Below, piece after piece: positions 24,453 to 35,638 of a DNA stretch of 64,000 nucleotides. The stretch comes from Prototheca cutis (Eukaryota; Chlorophyta; Trebouxiophyceae; Chlorellales; Chlorellaceae): positions 545,416-609,415 of the forward strand of contig BCIH01000007.1 in the NCBI GenBank assembly GCA_002897115.2, in the 5' to 3' direction. How positions within the stretch are numbered: position 1 is the first letter of the stretch; every line of letters begins with the position of its first letter. The notes beneath the pieces are model-generated. The model made no database searches. It was not told the DNA's origin and saw nothing but the letters and a program-made list of their open reading frames with translations. The position numbers were made by a program, and so were the translations under genes.

Positions 24453-27400
24453 ATGGAGACGACAGCGGGCCAAGAGCCTGCCTCAGCACCTCCCTCGCCC
24501 ACCGCGACGGGGACGCTGAGGACTCTGAGGAGTTTACTGAGCAGGCGCCGGACAGCAGAGGACACGGGATACGCTCCCAGGCGGCTGTCGTCTCCATCCC
24601 TGTGGTGCGGCTCGGTACTGGAGCGGCTGGTGGACTGCTTGCATTTTTGGCCTATGAATGCGGGACAACTTGTATCGTGCCGTGGAACTGGGCAAAGAAA
24701 CCCCTGGGAACGCTTTGGGGGTTTGAGATCGTTTGAACAGGCGGTGCGGGGATGTACCGTCGGTTGACCGCCATCCCCTCGCCCAACGACCCTTGACGCG
24801 CACAGGAGTCAGGTGACTGCACTCTTGCAGATCCTGACTTGCAGTGCACATTGGACGGACAACCGCGGCTACCAGCTTGAGCAGATTGTGCGGGAGCGGA
24901 AACAGCTGCCCTCCCTGGTGGAAGCTGGCAGGTGACGTTGGGATTGGAGGCTGGGAGAAACAGCTGGGTGGGTTTTACTCCTTGTCAGGCCAGCATGCAG
25001 GCATGCATGCGTGTGTGGTTACAGCGACGATGGAGGCCCTCCATACACACACACTCTTGCATGTCGCGCATTCCCCCTCGATACAGGCATGCTGGGCGGT
25101 CCCGCGTGGTCTTTTCGGGTCGCAACATCAATCTTCACCTGTGGATGCGGGATTACTTTATATCCATTGTCCAGAACAAGACGCGGGTGCTGGTGCTTTC
25201 TTTTTTCCTCCTGTACCAGGCCATCTACTGGATCTGGGGCTGCCTGTACTATTTGTTGGTCAGGTACAAGCCGGGCTGTCTGTATGGCGCCGACACCTTT
25301 GTGGAGGCGTGGGTGTTTGCGGTGATCACGCAGACGACGATTGGCTACGGCAACACGGGTCCTCAAAACTGCTGGGCGGCGTCGTGGCTCATCGTGATCC
25401 AGGGCACGCTGAGCGTGCTGCTGACGGCCGTGGTGGTGGGCATCATGTTTGCCCGCATCTCGCACCCGCACTACCGGGGGCGCTCCATCTACATCGGCGA
25501 CCGCGCCATCATCGCGAGGCGGGACGGCATGCTGAAGCTCATGTTTCGCATCGCCGACATCCGGCGGACGCAGGTCGTGGAGCCGCACGTGAAGACATTT
25601 CTATACACCTGGGGCGCTGGGCGTGTGACGGCCGAGGGCGAGCGCATCCCCGTGCGCTGCGAGGCGCTGGACATCGGGTACATCGATGGCATGATGCTGC
25701 TGCCGCTGACCATCGAGCACACCATCGACGAGCGCTCGCCGCTGTGCGGGCANACGCACGACTCGCTGACGGGCCTGAACGCGGAGATCGTCGTGACCTT
25801 TGAAGGCACTACGGAGTTTGGCAACCCGTTCATGGCGCGGCGGTCGTACCTGCCCCACGAAATCCACTGGGGCGAGCAGTTTTGCCCCATCCTGATGAAG
25901 CCCGACGAGAGCGCAAAAGTCAAGTACTACGGCGTGGACCTGACCCATTTCCACGACATCCGCCGCCAAAAGGACATGCCCGTGGCGCCGCGGTCAGAGG
26001 CTTCTCGGCAGGTGGTCACCCGCGCCCTCAAAACCGTGCCGTACCCGCTGCTGGGCGAAAACACGCTGGCCGTGTCAGACTGCCTGTGCATCAGCGCTGT
26101 CCCGGGGTCGGGGGACTTGGAACTCACCGCCCGCGTGGGAGACACCTACCCAAATCAGATGGTGGAGATCACGGCGCAAATCATCCTGTACCGCTGGACG
26201 CCGCTCGAGGAAGTGCAGGCCGACCCGCTTGTGCCCACGTTCAAAGAATACCACTTGGTCGTGGGGCAGAAGGAAGGGGCCGACCGCCTCAACCTCCGCC
26301 TGCCCCTGGAAATCAAGCACCGCATCGACGATCAATCTCCGCTCGCACACTGGCGCGAGAAGGGCGGCGCAGCGCAAGACCTCACCTCTGAAATCGTCGT
26401 CCTTGTGCGTTCTGGGGGTTGACTTGTTTAATTTTTATTATTTTTATTTTATTTTATAATTTTTTTTGGGGGGGGGGATAATGCATGGAGCCAGCAGGGT
26501 ATCCCTGGTCAATACACAGTTCCGTTCTCTCACTCCAACCTCCACACCCACATCCACCTACCCAACCTCTTGCGTAGCTCAACGGTTACCGTACTCGGTC
26601 AGCGGAGAATATTGTTCGCCAGCGGACATACGTGCTGGGCCAGCATGTGCGGTGGGGCTACCGCTTCGTGCCCATCGTTCGGCCACCGTCGGTGACCAGC
26701 GACGGCAAGGTCAAGATCCGGTGGGGCAAATTCCACAACGTGGCGGTGGATGCCCGGCGGGGCCCCGGGGGCCAGATCCTTAATGTCCCCGGCGGCACCC
26801 GCTTCCGCCTGGCCCGGTCAGCACGCCGGCAGTCCGAGAAGGAAATGACGAGCCGTGCGCCCGAGTCACACGCGCCACGCCGGGCACAGGCCGCACACGA
26901 TTCGCCCGAGTTTGCCGGCAGTGGCGGCGCCGTGCAGTCGCCGGCCGCCCTCGNGAGCTGGGTATGTGCCTGCAGTGTCATGTTTTGGTGGATGTTTCTG
27001 TGGATTTTTCTTTGGGTAGATTTTTTTTTGGATTTTCCTGGGAAGGCGTCTTCACCTGGTCGGTCTGGCACCGGATTCCATCCCATCCCATCCCCCCCAG
27101 TAAAATCCTCCCTCTTCTTGCCCCTCCCTCTGAGCAGCTGTCTCAGGGCATGCAGGCCAATGACAGCAGCGTGATGACGAATGCCAGCGGGGGCATGCCC
27201 GGGGTCGAGGCCAGCGACTACACGGTCATGCCCATGGACCTCCAGCGCTACGCAACGGAGATTGCAACGCTGTCGCTGCTGCCGGCACGCAGTATGCGTC
27301 GACCGCGACTGCCGCGCTTTCTTTCCCGTGCAGGGTCAGGCAGCGCCACTGTCACGCCCCGAGCCTCCCAGGCGTCGCCCTTTTTGCCCGAAGTGCCGAC

Positions 27401-28247
27401 GAGTGGTGGGTCGGGTTCCACGGGCGTCGCGGGACCGGAAGGCTCGGAAATGCCTCCCCCTGGGGCAGGATTGGGAAGTTCAGCCAGATCGCCGGCCATG
27501 CTGTTTGAGCGGACCTCGCCCTTCAGCGCGAACATGTCACCGTCGCTGCTGGGCACTGATGCCGGGGCGCCGCAGCCTGCCGCTGGCGGGGGGGNTTCAG
27601 GGGACACCGCAGCGACCACGGGCGGCACGTCGACGGCAGCCTTTGGGTTTGGTCGGGCCGCTCCTGGGGCCAGCACGGCGAGACCCATCGCCGGCGGGCC
27701 ACGGCCGGGGGCCGTCTGGCCAGGGTCTGCCGGTAGGCCCCCCCCATCCCCACCGATGACGACGATGGTGGGAACCGCACACGGCCGCAGCCGGTCGTCC
27801 GAAGGCCTGCCGTCTGTGCTGAGTCCACTGGGCAGGGGCGTGACCTCACCGCGGACCGGGCTTGGACCTGCTGTTGGGGGAGGCTCCTCAGGACCACCGC
27901 CCCCAACGACAGGCGCCACGTCGGCGCTGACGGCGGCCATGAGTGGCAATGTGCCGTCCTCGTCGTCGGGTGGGATGCCCAGTGGCATGCTGGGTTCCGT
28001 CCCCGAAGACAGTCCCATGCTGGGTGACCAGCTGGCCANGAGTGAGAGCCCGACAGCAACGCTCGGTGCAGGCGTGGCCCCTGGCGGTGTGGGGTCGTCG
28101 GGCCTGGGGACACAGGGGTCGGGGGGTGAANCAGGCGGTGAGGAGGTCAGCGTTGAGGAGCAACTGGCGAGAAACATGAAGAAGACGAGCACATGGCAGC
28201 AGCAACGGGCACTGAGAAACCTGTTTGGCGATGATGCCAGTCCTTGA
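24453..28247 (+). CDS. Kir-type potassium channel with two tandem cytoplasmic domains
   Basis: Exons 24453-24614 (uncertain), 24831-24931, 25087-26404, 26578-26961 and 27138-28247; the join is in frame, about 1024 aa. Residues 92-118 form the slide-helix region, 122-146 the first membrane span, 171-178 the filter TTIGYGNT, about 183-208 the second span ending ARISHP. The Kir cytoplasmic beta-domain follows (LMFRIADIRRTQVVEPHV; LPLTIEHTIDERSPL; AEIVVTFEG; YLPHEIHWGEQF). Then the same landmarks recur: LTARVGDTYPNQMVEITA; LPLEIKHRIDDQSPL; SEIVVLLNGY; YVLGQHVRWGYRF. So a second cytoplasmic domain sits behind the first, without a second pore. A Ser/Gly/Pro-rich tail of about 370 residues, probably disordered, ends the protein. 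Kir channels are tetramers that pass potassium at the plasma or organelle membrane. Exon 1 and the N-terminus are least sure; another open frame crosses the same stretch. Confidence 0.85.
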
Positions 28248-28259
28248 TAAGTACATGAG

Positions 28260-28854
28260 TGCAGGGCAAAAATAATGAAATCTTCTGGACATTCGTCGAC
28301 TCCCACCTGCACAGCAGGGGCATGCCTCCCAAACAAATTGCCTGTTTGCCCCCGCATTCCCTGGCCGCGCCGCTCAGAGAATGGGCTGGGTTCCTTCCTG
28401 GCAGCAGGACAGGTCGTGCAGAGAGCAGACACCCACGGTGCTGTGTCATCAGCTGGTGCTGCACCAACNAGGAGTGCTGCCCCCCGAACGGCGAGCATCA
28501 TCTGTGGAACAGAGACTTGACGGCGTGTCTGAACATGAGGCACATCGTGCAGTACCCCTGCGGAAGACCGGCGAGCGGCTGGAGCGCTTCCAGCGCCCAG
28601 CACCGCAGTGCTGATGAACATACATACATACATCCTGGGAGGTCATAACCTTTCCAACGGAGGTTCGACCCCCGGGCTCCTTCCCTTGGCCCCCGGAAGG
28701 GAAAGCAGCCCCGGAGGTAGTCCATCACTGAGGTGGGCCACCTTCCTATTGCCATGCAGCGTGTGAAAATTTTCGGCATCAGTGATGCCCAGCAGCCCCC
28801 GGGGTGATGTGACGCTGTTGCTGGCTGAGCTGGTTGCATTGTTTTTGCCCTGCA
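28260..28854. mobile_element. Non-autonomous TIR element, copy B (inverted)
   Basis: Starts TGCAGGGCAAAAATAATG 12 bp after the Kir stop codon and ends with the reverse complement of TGCAGGGCAAAAACAATG at 28854. Its outer parts (about 28278-28440 and 28700-28836) are inverted copies of the halves of the element at 18515-18870; about 240 bp of unmatched sequence lies in the middle, including CATA repeats near 28620. No transposase. It must lie in, or replace, the 3' UTR of the channel gene. Confidence 0.8.
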
Positions 28855-29456
28855 CGGTACGTTCCGGGCTGTTTCCAGCCACAACTTGTTCCACTTCTCT
28901 TGTCGCGGTATAGCCACGTTTGTTTGTTCGTCCTTGCGCATGTGGAAACGGGCTGTCTGAATAGTACAGGCAAAACACCTCTCTTCTTGTTATCGTGTGC
29001 AATTTGCTATGGCATTCTCCCTACTGCCAGAGACGGGGNAGGTATGGAACTGAGGTTTCCCCCTTTGACGTTGTGACGGCCAGTACAATTCCGCAAGTGA
29101 TCTTCCGGGGTGATCCATTCGGCCAAAGGTCGCAATCACGCATTGCCAAGCCTGCCAAACTTAGGGAGACTATTCCACAAGAAATAAATACAACGCCTTT
29201 TAGAAGATCCAGGCTCCAGGCCTGGGCTGTGACGGTGCCTGCATACCGGGAAGCGGTGAGCCAGTACCGCATCTCCGGGTTCCCTCCTCCGAGTCCCACG
29301 GCGCTGTGACTCTACATCGACGACAGCCAACAGGGCTTAAAATGTCTNCCTCAACACATAATATTAGTGCCGAGCGTCAAACGGCTTGAAACAACGGTAC
29401 GGAGATTGCAGCAGCTGGGGTGAGAGGCCANGTGTGGGGATGCCTCCCTGGATTGC
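28855..29456. other. Intergenic, nothing recognised
   Basis: About 600 bp between the TIR element and the Tudor-like gene. No gene seen. It presumably holds the promoter and possibly a short first exon of the downstream gene. Confidence 0.4.
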
Positions 29457-32400
29457 ATGCTCTTCAGAACAGCACTGCAGTATCCCCACAAGAGCTGCGT
29501 CAAAACAAGTTTAGAGCCGCGGCATACCTGCCATCCTTCTCCCAGGTGGAGGGCCATGGGGGAGGGGCATGCTGGGCGGTCCGACAGCCCAAAGGGAGAA
29601 GGCATCAAGGATTCCGGCCAGGGTCCCAGGGCCCAGATCCGAGAAGAGCTCCANGATGACGTCAAAGAGGCAGCAATGCTGGAGTCTGGGGCTGAAGAGG
29701 TGATGGAGCATCCCAGCGAGGCGATGGCAGGAGAACCCAAAGAAGCTGAGGGGAAGCCTGAGCAGGGGNTGGAGGAGCNTCCCAGAGTGGACAAAGTGAT
29801 GACGGGAGCACTGAAGGATAAGGTAATGGAGGAAGCACCCAAAGAGGAGAAGCCGGTGACCGTACTCGGGGGAGAGGTGATGGCAGACCCCAGGGAGGAG
29901 GAGACGTCAATCCGGGGGGAGGAGGAGGTCGCACAGCAACAGGAGCCCAAGACGGAGCAGGCGACACNGCAGGGGCAACCCACGGAGGTGGTAGGGGAGA
30001 AATCTCCCCCCTCCCAGGACTCCAAACCAGTTCGAAATGCAGAACCGGCGGCGCTGTTGCAGCCGGTCGGTGATGCCGCTTGTTCGGAGTCTGCGAGCGA
30101 GGAAACCGAGGGCGAGCGAGAAGAGGAAGATGATGATGATGACGAGGCGCTTCAGTCTGATGACCCCAATGTGCGCGTGTGTGCCTGGGACAATGCTCTC
30201 TCCTATTGCGCTGAGGCGTTGCGCTCTCCAGGGATCTGACGTGCGAAACTCCGCGTGTTTGCACACCGGGCGCCAATGCCAAACTTCATGCCACTTCATT
30301 CTCACTGCAGGAAACGGCGCTTGCACATCGGCAGGAGCGGGAGAGCTGGGACTTCACGTCCTTTGACTGCCAGACAGACAAGCCCATGGTTGAGCTGGAT
30401 GTGAGTGGGCATTGTTGGATCAGAGAGACTGGGATTGGCTTNGGTATAAGAGGGCCGCTCCTGCTTTCCCTGCCAGGAAAGTAACCTAGAGTGCNGTCTG
30501 TGGCAGCTGTGGATGTCNGCATACCCCAACTGGCTCCGGGACACGTTTCTTTCGTTCATTTNAACACAGAACCCCCATGCTTCCTTCGTTCCCAACTGAT
30601 TGTGCAACAGGCCGGTTCCAATGTCTGGTATCAGGCCCATGTGATTCGGCAGAGTCTGAACGAGGTGCAGATGCTCTTCCCAGGCACGTAGATGTGTGCG
30701 CGTGCGCGTGCGCGTGCGCGCGTATGTGTGTGTGTGTGCGCGCGCGCGCGCGCTTGCATGCATGCGTGCGTCTGTGCATGCAGGGAGGATCTGTTTGATT
30801 GACACTTCAATGTGCACCTTTCTTGTTTCCGTTGCGTAGCTCCGAAACGGCACCCGCATAAGATCTTATGATGGCATGCACGCCAACTCCTCACTAAGTG
30901 GACAATCCATGTGCAGCTACAAAGACGCTTGCGGCCCGACGCGAGTGGCTGGACAAGCGCAGCTCGCGGATTTGGCGCGGCAGCCTGGCTTCAAGGTGCG
31001 TCACGTGTGGAGACGGGCATGTTCCCACTGTTCGTGGCGGACAGCAACACAAGCAATCGCATTCTGCGCTGTCCCCAAACGCACCCCAGGGCCTGGAACT
31101 ACATCAAGGGGATGGACGGTGCATGGGCGCCCAAGGNCGACCGGTCGGAAAGCGGGCGATCTGCCAAGCGGCGTGGCGGGGCGACGTCACAGCAGTCGCG
31201 ATCGCGACTGGGAGCGGCCAGTGGATCGGGCCTGGGCAGCCGCCGGTCTTCGGGGCTCCGTGAAGCCGCGGACACGGCCGCTTCCCCCGCCACGCACGAA
31301 ACAAAGAGGGTCCGTCGTTCTGGATCAGAGCAGCCTCGGAGCAAGCCACGAACCACTGCGGTGTCCCCGNCGCATGCCAGCGGCTCGGACTCTGAAGGTT
31401 TGGGGGGGGGGGGTGTTGAGAGAAGGGGGGTAGTAGGGACATTGTGGGTGCTGGGTGAGATGTCGCATGGCTGACCTTCCGTGCACACTCTCTCATGTAG
31501 CCCGTGCCGTGCGTCCGAGCGCCATGGCAACAGCCACAGGCAAGAGGAAACAGGGGCCAGACGAGCAGGCGGGTGATGCGCCATCCCCCGTGCCACCGCA
31601 AGACCCGTTGCTTGCCTGGTTCCAGGCGCACTATGAGATGCTTGCCAAACAAGGTAAAAGGGCTGGGGGTTTGGGTGGAGGTTTCCTCGGATGCTTGGCG
31701 CCCTCAGAGGCAGCCATACTGCGATACCTGGATCCGCCCAGTCAACTGCCGGCCACTAGGATCAGGNTTCCAGAGAAGCTTGGTAAAATGACGGATCATC
31801 GCCGCCACGTGCCTCACAGGTTTCCTGGCCGTGAAGAGGATGCAGGGCGGTGCAGAGGTGGGTCCACTGTCACGAGCTCGACGCGCCGCGCTCCTGAAGC
31901 CGTGGCAACCCACCATGAAGAAGGTCTGCATTCGTTCGCGATGGGTTTGGTCGTATGCTGGCGCCTGGATGATTGGATGTCTTGCATCCCAACTGGCTGG
32001 ATATTGGGCCGCCTTGTCATGTCCTCCTTGCGCAGCGTTGGATTTGAATTCCCCCCCCCCCCCCCCGCAAGCAGGCCCGGACGGCGCAGGACTCCGAGCC
32101 TGGCGGGCTCACCGGGACGCCGAGGGCCACGACTGGCTCGACAGAGGTCCGGGCACTCGGCCTTTGGTCATGGGACAGAAATCCCACGCCTTCCAGCTCC
32201 GAGAGCGGGTCCGAGGAATCGCCACGCCGCCAGTTCCAACACAATCCCCAGTTTGATGGTGAAGCTCTTGGGGTTAGGGTCGGTTTATTTGGGTGGGTGG
32301 GGGATGATGCGACGAGGGGCATGAAGTTGCAAAACCTGTCTCATACGCTGTGTTGGCTCACCCCCTCCACCCCAACACGCAAATGCAATCGCCACAGATG

Positions 32401-32945
32401 CGCCGAGCGATGCAGCATCGCTGTTAGGCAAGGACGATGACGATGTCTCCTCGCGCTCGACGCTCAGGGCAGACAGCGGACCTCGGTCGGGGGCCCAGCC
32501 GGCCCGGCATCCAGTCGGCGCCGGCCGTTCGCGGCCGGAAACCGATGCGCCGGTGGCGCAAAGACAGACCAAGCGGGAGCAAGACCCGGCGAGGATGCCT
32601 GCAACGATCATCAGCCCCGGCACAGGGCAGGCAGTGGGAGTACCGCCTGCTGCACGGCTGACGCCGGGTTCTGAGGCTCCGCAGGAAAGGGCAAGGCACA
32701 AGCAGGCGGCGGTGAGGCCGTTGCTTGTCTTAGAGGAAGTTGACCTGTTTAGCGAGCAGGGCACGACGCCGGGGCCGCGTGGCATGGCGGCCCCTTCGCT
32801 GACCAGGCTGGCCAAGCCCACGACGCCTTTTAGCCTCAAGACTGGCGGCGGGGCACCCGTAGCTGCGCCCGACAGCTCCTCGCTGCTGTCTCCGAAGACC
32901 ACAAAGAGTCCCCCAGGACTCCCGGGGCAGAAAGGGGGGCACTGA
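29457..32945 (+). CDS. Tudor/Agenet-like domain protein, unidentified
   Basis: Ten exons join in frame: 29457-30176 (end 30170 or 30176), 30311-30400, 30611-30683, 30917-30995, 31090-31397, 31501-31653, 31708-31782, 31820-31923, 32072-32258 and 32398-32945; about 778 aa. I do not recognise an orthologue. The N-terminal third is acidic and Glu/Lys/Pro-rich, ending in a run of Asp. Exons 2-4 build one small beta-like domain: WDFTSFDCQTDKPMVELD, AGSNVWYQAHVIRQ, EVQMLFP, REWLDKRSSRIWRGSL. The pattern (surface or ligand loop, WY-x-A-x-V, later EWLD-RS-RI) is that of Tudor/Agenet-type chromatin readers. A basic Ser/Arg-rich middle, a short helical part (AWFQAHYEMLAKQEAAILRYL) and a Pro/Ser-rich tail follow. 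Intron 3 seems to start with GC (CAG|GCACGT). The start codon is doubtful; an in-frame ATG at 29556 is an alternative. Confidence 0.6.
30692..30754. repeat. 63-bp alternating purine-pyrimidine tract
   Basis: An unbroken purine-pyrimidine alternation of GC, GT and AT steps directly after the GC donor of intron 3 in the Tudor-like gene. Such sequence can adopt Z-DNA under supercoiling. Confidence 0.9.
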
Positions 32946-33288
32946 GTTTTGACCCTGGTGGCCCTCACGTCGCTCGCGTGATGCTGCAAAGCCGGGAGTG
33001 GACGAGAGTGCTGTTGTCCTTCCATCTGGTGTTTATCTTCCAAACTCCGTCATTCACTGCCAGGACCCTGCAGACCAGTGATAGAAGTCCCTGAATGCTT
33101 GCCGGTGTGACACGCTCCTTCTGACCATTAACAAGAGAGTCAGCACTTCAGGTGCATGACACGGGTTGGACCTGAAGGTAGTGGGGGCGCCCCTCGACCC
33201 AGGCAAGACCAATGTCACTGCACATGGCGCGGCAACCATGCGCGGGGCCTGTATCACCCAATCTCAATAATAGCATCAGGCATCGTCC

Positions 33289-34666
33289 CTAGGCCTCCTC
33301 GGACACGCCAGCCNTAGGCAAGGTGTCCCCCTTGACGCGAGACCTGCGCACGCGCTTCTTCTTCGCGCCTTCTTGTTCCTCTGCGGCCGTGCCAGGCCCG
33401 CCACCTGCCTGGGTTCCTTGCCCTTTTCCTGGTGCCGCTTTCTGCTTGGNCTTGATAGCCAGGGGGTTGGGCCCCTTTGCCTTTCGCCTCCTGGGAAAGC
33501 AGATGCAGGTTGGGNCTTCTCAGAGTTGGTACAGTCTGAACAGAGCAAGTCCATGGACTGCGGCCTTCCGNCGCTGGGGCAGGGACAACCCAGTCACTGT
33601 TGGGCAGGTTCTCGCCCGCTCACAAGAATCAACCTGACCAATGCCTCAGTCGATGACCGGCATCAGACAACCCTGGTTCCTGTTTCCAAACTCCCCAATG
33701 GGCGCGAGACACACTTGAATGGGCTCTTGCCGGCAGACTGCGCTGCACTGTCGCCCTCGGCGGCCCCTCGCTGCTGCAGCACCTCGTGTTCGCCTGGTGT
33801 CACGGCCCGGGCCTTGCTTTCTTTGTTGCTGACTGCAGCCTGCTGTGCACCAGAGGGCGGCTCCAGGTGGATGCCGTTGGCGGTGGCAAAGATCGCCGCC
33901 GCGCCCGGCATCGCCATCAACCGCCGGCGCAACTCGCGGTCTTGCGTGGCCACAAGGAAATGGTTGGCGTTGCCGCCGGCTGCATCCAGTGGTGGGGGGG
34001 TGGCAATGCCATCCAAANTTCATCCATCAGGCAGATTTTTTTAGTTGTGGGCATGCATTAATACAGAGGCCGTCGCTGCAACCCCCTCACCACACACACG
34101 TACACTCGTACTTGCGCAGCGACAAACAAAAAGCTAGCCAGGCAAGCATAATTGCAACAGGACATTGCACCGCTCACACCTATCTGTTGCGCCATGCAGT
34201 CGGAGACAGCGACGCTGTTGCCCTTTTCGTGGCCGCAGTGGTGGAGGGCGCAGCTGCGGCAGGCGGCCCTTGCCTCGGCAAGCTCGGGTCCCAGCCTCCT
34301 CACCTCGTGGCTGACGCAGGGCGTGGTGAACACCCGCACCTTGTCCCCCAGCAGACGAGTCAGAGCAGTCGTCAGGTCCTCCTTTCTGCGCGCGCGTGTG
34401 TGTGTGTGTGTGGCAGCGCATGGAATGCCAGTCTGGCCGCATAGCCTCGATCCGCTGTCCTTCTCTGCCAGAAATGGAAGCCCAGCAATAAGCCCTTGTT
34501 CTTGTGGACAAAGCAGGATTCTGTAAAACCCGTTCGTGCACCTGAGAACGGCCACCGCGTTCGCAAAGTTGCCATCCACAAGAATCTTGTAGGGAGCCCT
34601 GAAGCCGTGGTGGATGCGGTAGAACCGCATGGCCCGCCGCAAGTTCTTTTGCTTCTTCCGCCGCAT
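33289..34666 (-). CDS. UTP23: UTP23 rRNA-processing protein (PIN-like)
   Basis: Four exons: 34666-34542, 34385-34180, 33979-33715 and 33490-33289 (265 aa). UTP23 is a small-subunit processome component with an inactive-type PIN domain, needed for release of snR30/U17 and 18S rRNA maturation in the nucleolus. It begins MRRKKQKNLRRAMRFYRIHHGF, then PYKILVDGNF; CVSHEVRRLGPE; a cysteine/histidine cluster (CRSCALHHCGHEKG, then DCM) matching the family's zinc-binding site; NHFLVATQDRELRR, the conserved FVATQD block; and a C-terminal basic tail containing RRKAKGPNPLAIK, the family's GPNPLS-like motif. All intron phases agree. It is divergent in the loop regions but of normal length. It ends 343 bp from the converging Tudor-like gene. 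Confidence 0.92.
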
Positions 34667-34920
34667 TCCTGATCAATGTTTCTAAATGTCAACGTGCTGC
34701 AACAGCATGCGCGTTTCTAGGAGCTGGCGTCTGCCCACTGTCGCCGCCAGCAGGCCAGTCGCCGCNCCGATACGGGTCGGCNCGGTGCTGATGGTCCTCC
34801 CGAAGCCTCCTAAAAACCTTTNAGCCACAAATCAAAATTGCAGGCAAAAAGTTCCACGCGCATAGTGACTACAATAGCGCTCAAATGGAGCTACGATTCC
34901 GATGCTTTCCATCGATTGGT

Positions 34921-34936
34921 GGTGTTCATTAACACC
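34921..34936 (-). terminator. Histone 3' palindrome after H2A
   Basis: Read on the minus strand it is GGTGTT-aatg-AACACC, a 6-bp stem with a 4-nt loop 44 nt after the H2A stop. The same stem follows H4, so it is probably the algal histone mRNA 3'-end signal. Confidence 0.7.
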
Positions 34937-34980
34937 AGATTGTTTTGAGAGGGGGGATATCGCTCGAGTGCCTGGGCAGT

Positions 34981-35355
34981 TTACTCGGCGCTCTTGGTCT
35001 TCTTGGGCAGCAGCACGGACTGGATGTTGGGCAGCACACCACCCTCGGCGATGGTCACGCCGGCGAGCAGCTTGGACAGCTCCTCATCGTTGCGGACCGC
35101 CAGCTGGATGTGGCGGGGCACGATGCGGGTCTTCTTGTTGTCGCGNGCGGCGTTGCCGGCCAGCTCCAGCACCTCAGCGGCCAGGTACTCCAGCACGGCG
35201 GCCAGGTAGACGGGGGCGCCCGCACCCACGCGCTCGGCGTAGCGGCCGTTCTTCAGGTAGCGGGCGATACGGCCCACGGGGAACTGGAGCCCCGCCTTGG
35301 CGGACTTGCTCACGGCCTTGCTGCCGGAGGTCTTTCCCTTGCCGCGNCCAGACAT
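34981..35355 (-). CDS. H2A: Histone H2A
   Basis: Intronless, 124 aa, core nucleosome protein. Standard landmarks: [15 protein letters not shown], the L1 loop and acidic-patch segment ([39 protein letters not shown]), ending [10 protein letters not shown]. It lacks the SQ(E/D) tail of H2A.X and the longer docking domain of H2A.Z, so it is the replication-type form. One ambiguous base each falls in codons 3 and about 70. It is transcribed divergently from H2B across 283 bp, and the absence of introns fits replication-dependent histone genes. Confidence 0.98.
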   Translation of the reverse strand: MSXRGKGKTSGSKAVSKSAKAGLQFPVGRIARYLKNGRYAERVGAGAPVYLAAVLEYLAAEVLELAGNAXRDNKKTRIVPRHIQLAVRNDEELSKLLAGVTIAEGGVLPNIQSVLLPKKTKSAE

Positions 35356-35638
35356 GGTGATGGGATGTGTTTTCGGGGTTTCGAGCGAACTCNGAGGAGG
35401 CAGGAGAGTTTTTGATGGGCCAGTGGCGGTCGGGGCGAGCCTATATACCCGCAGCGGGCTGACGAAAACACGTCCGCGCGGACCGATCCNGGNGGCCATG
35501 GTGTGGGAAACACACGGATTTGTTTTTCGCGGCGTGGCCTATATAACCTTCTCACCGCTGCCACGACCGAACCATCCAAAACTCACGCCTCCTCTGGACT
35601 CTATACTCTCGCGAGTAAACCACCCTCAACTCTTCGCA
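35356..35638. promoter_or_regulatory. Divergent H2A/H2B promoter
   Basis: Two TATA boxes point in opposite directions: CTATATA at 35441-35447 on the minus strand for H2A and TATATAA at 35540-35546 for H2B. Each lies about 90 bp from its start codon, giving near mirror symmetry. No further element could be named. Confidence 0.75.

Noticed and set aside
27248..28633. 461-codon minus-strand frame across the Kir tail and TIR element
   Set aside because: Antisense to the Ser/Gly/Pro-rich tail; its open length follows from that composition.
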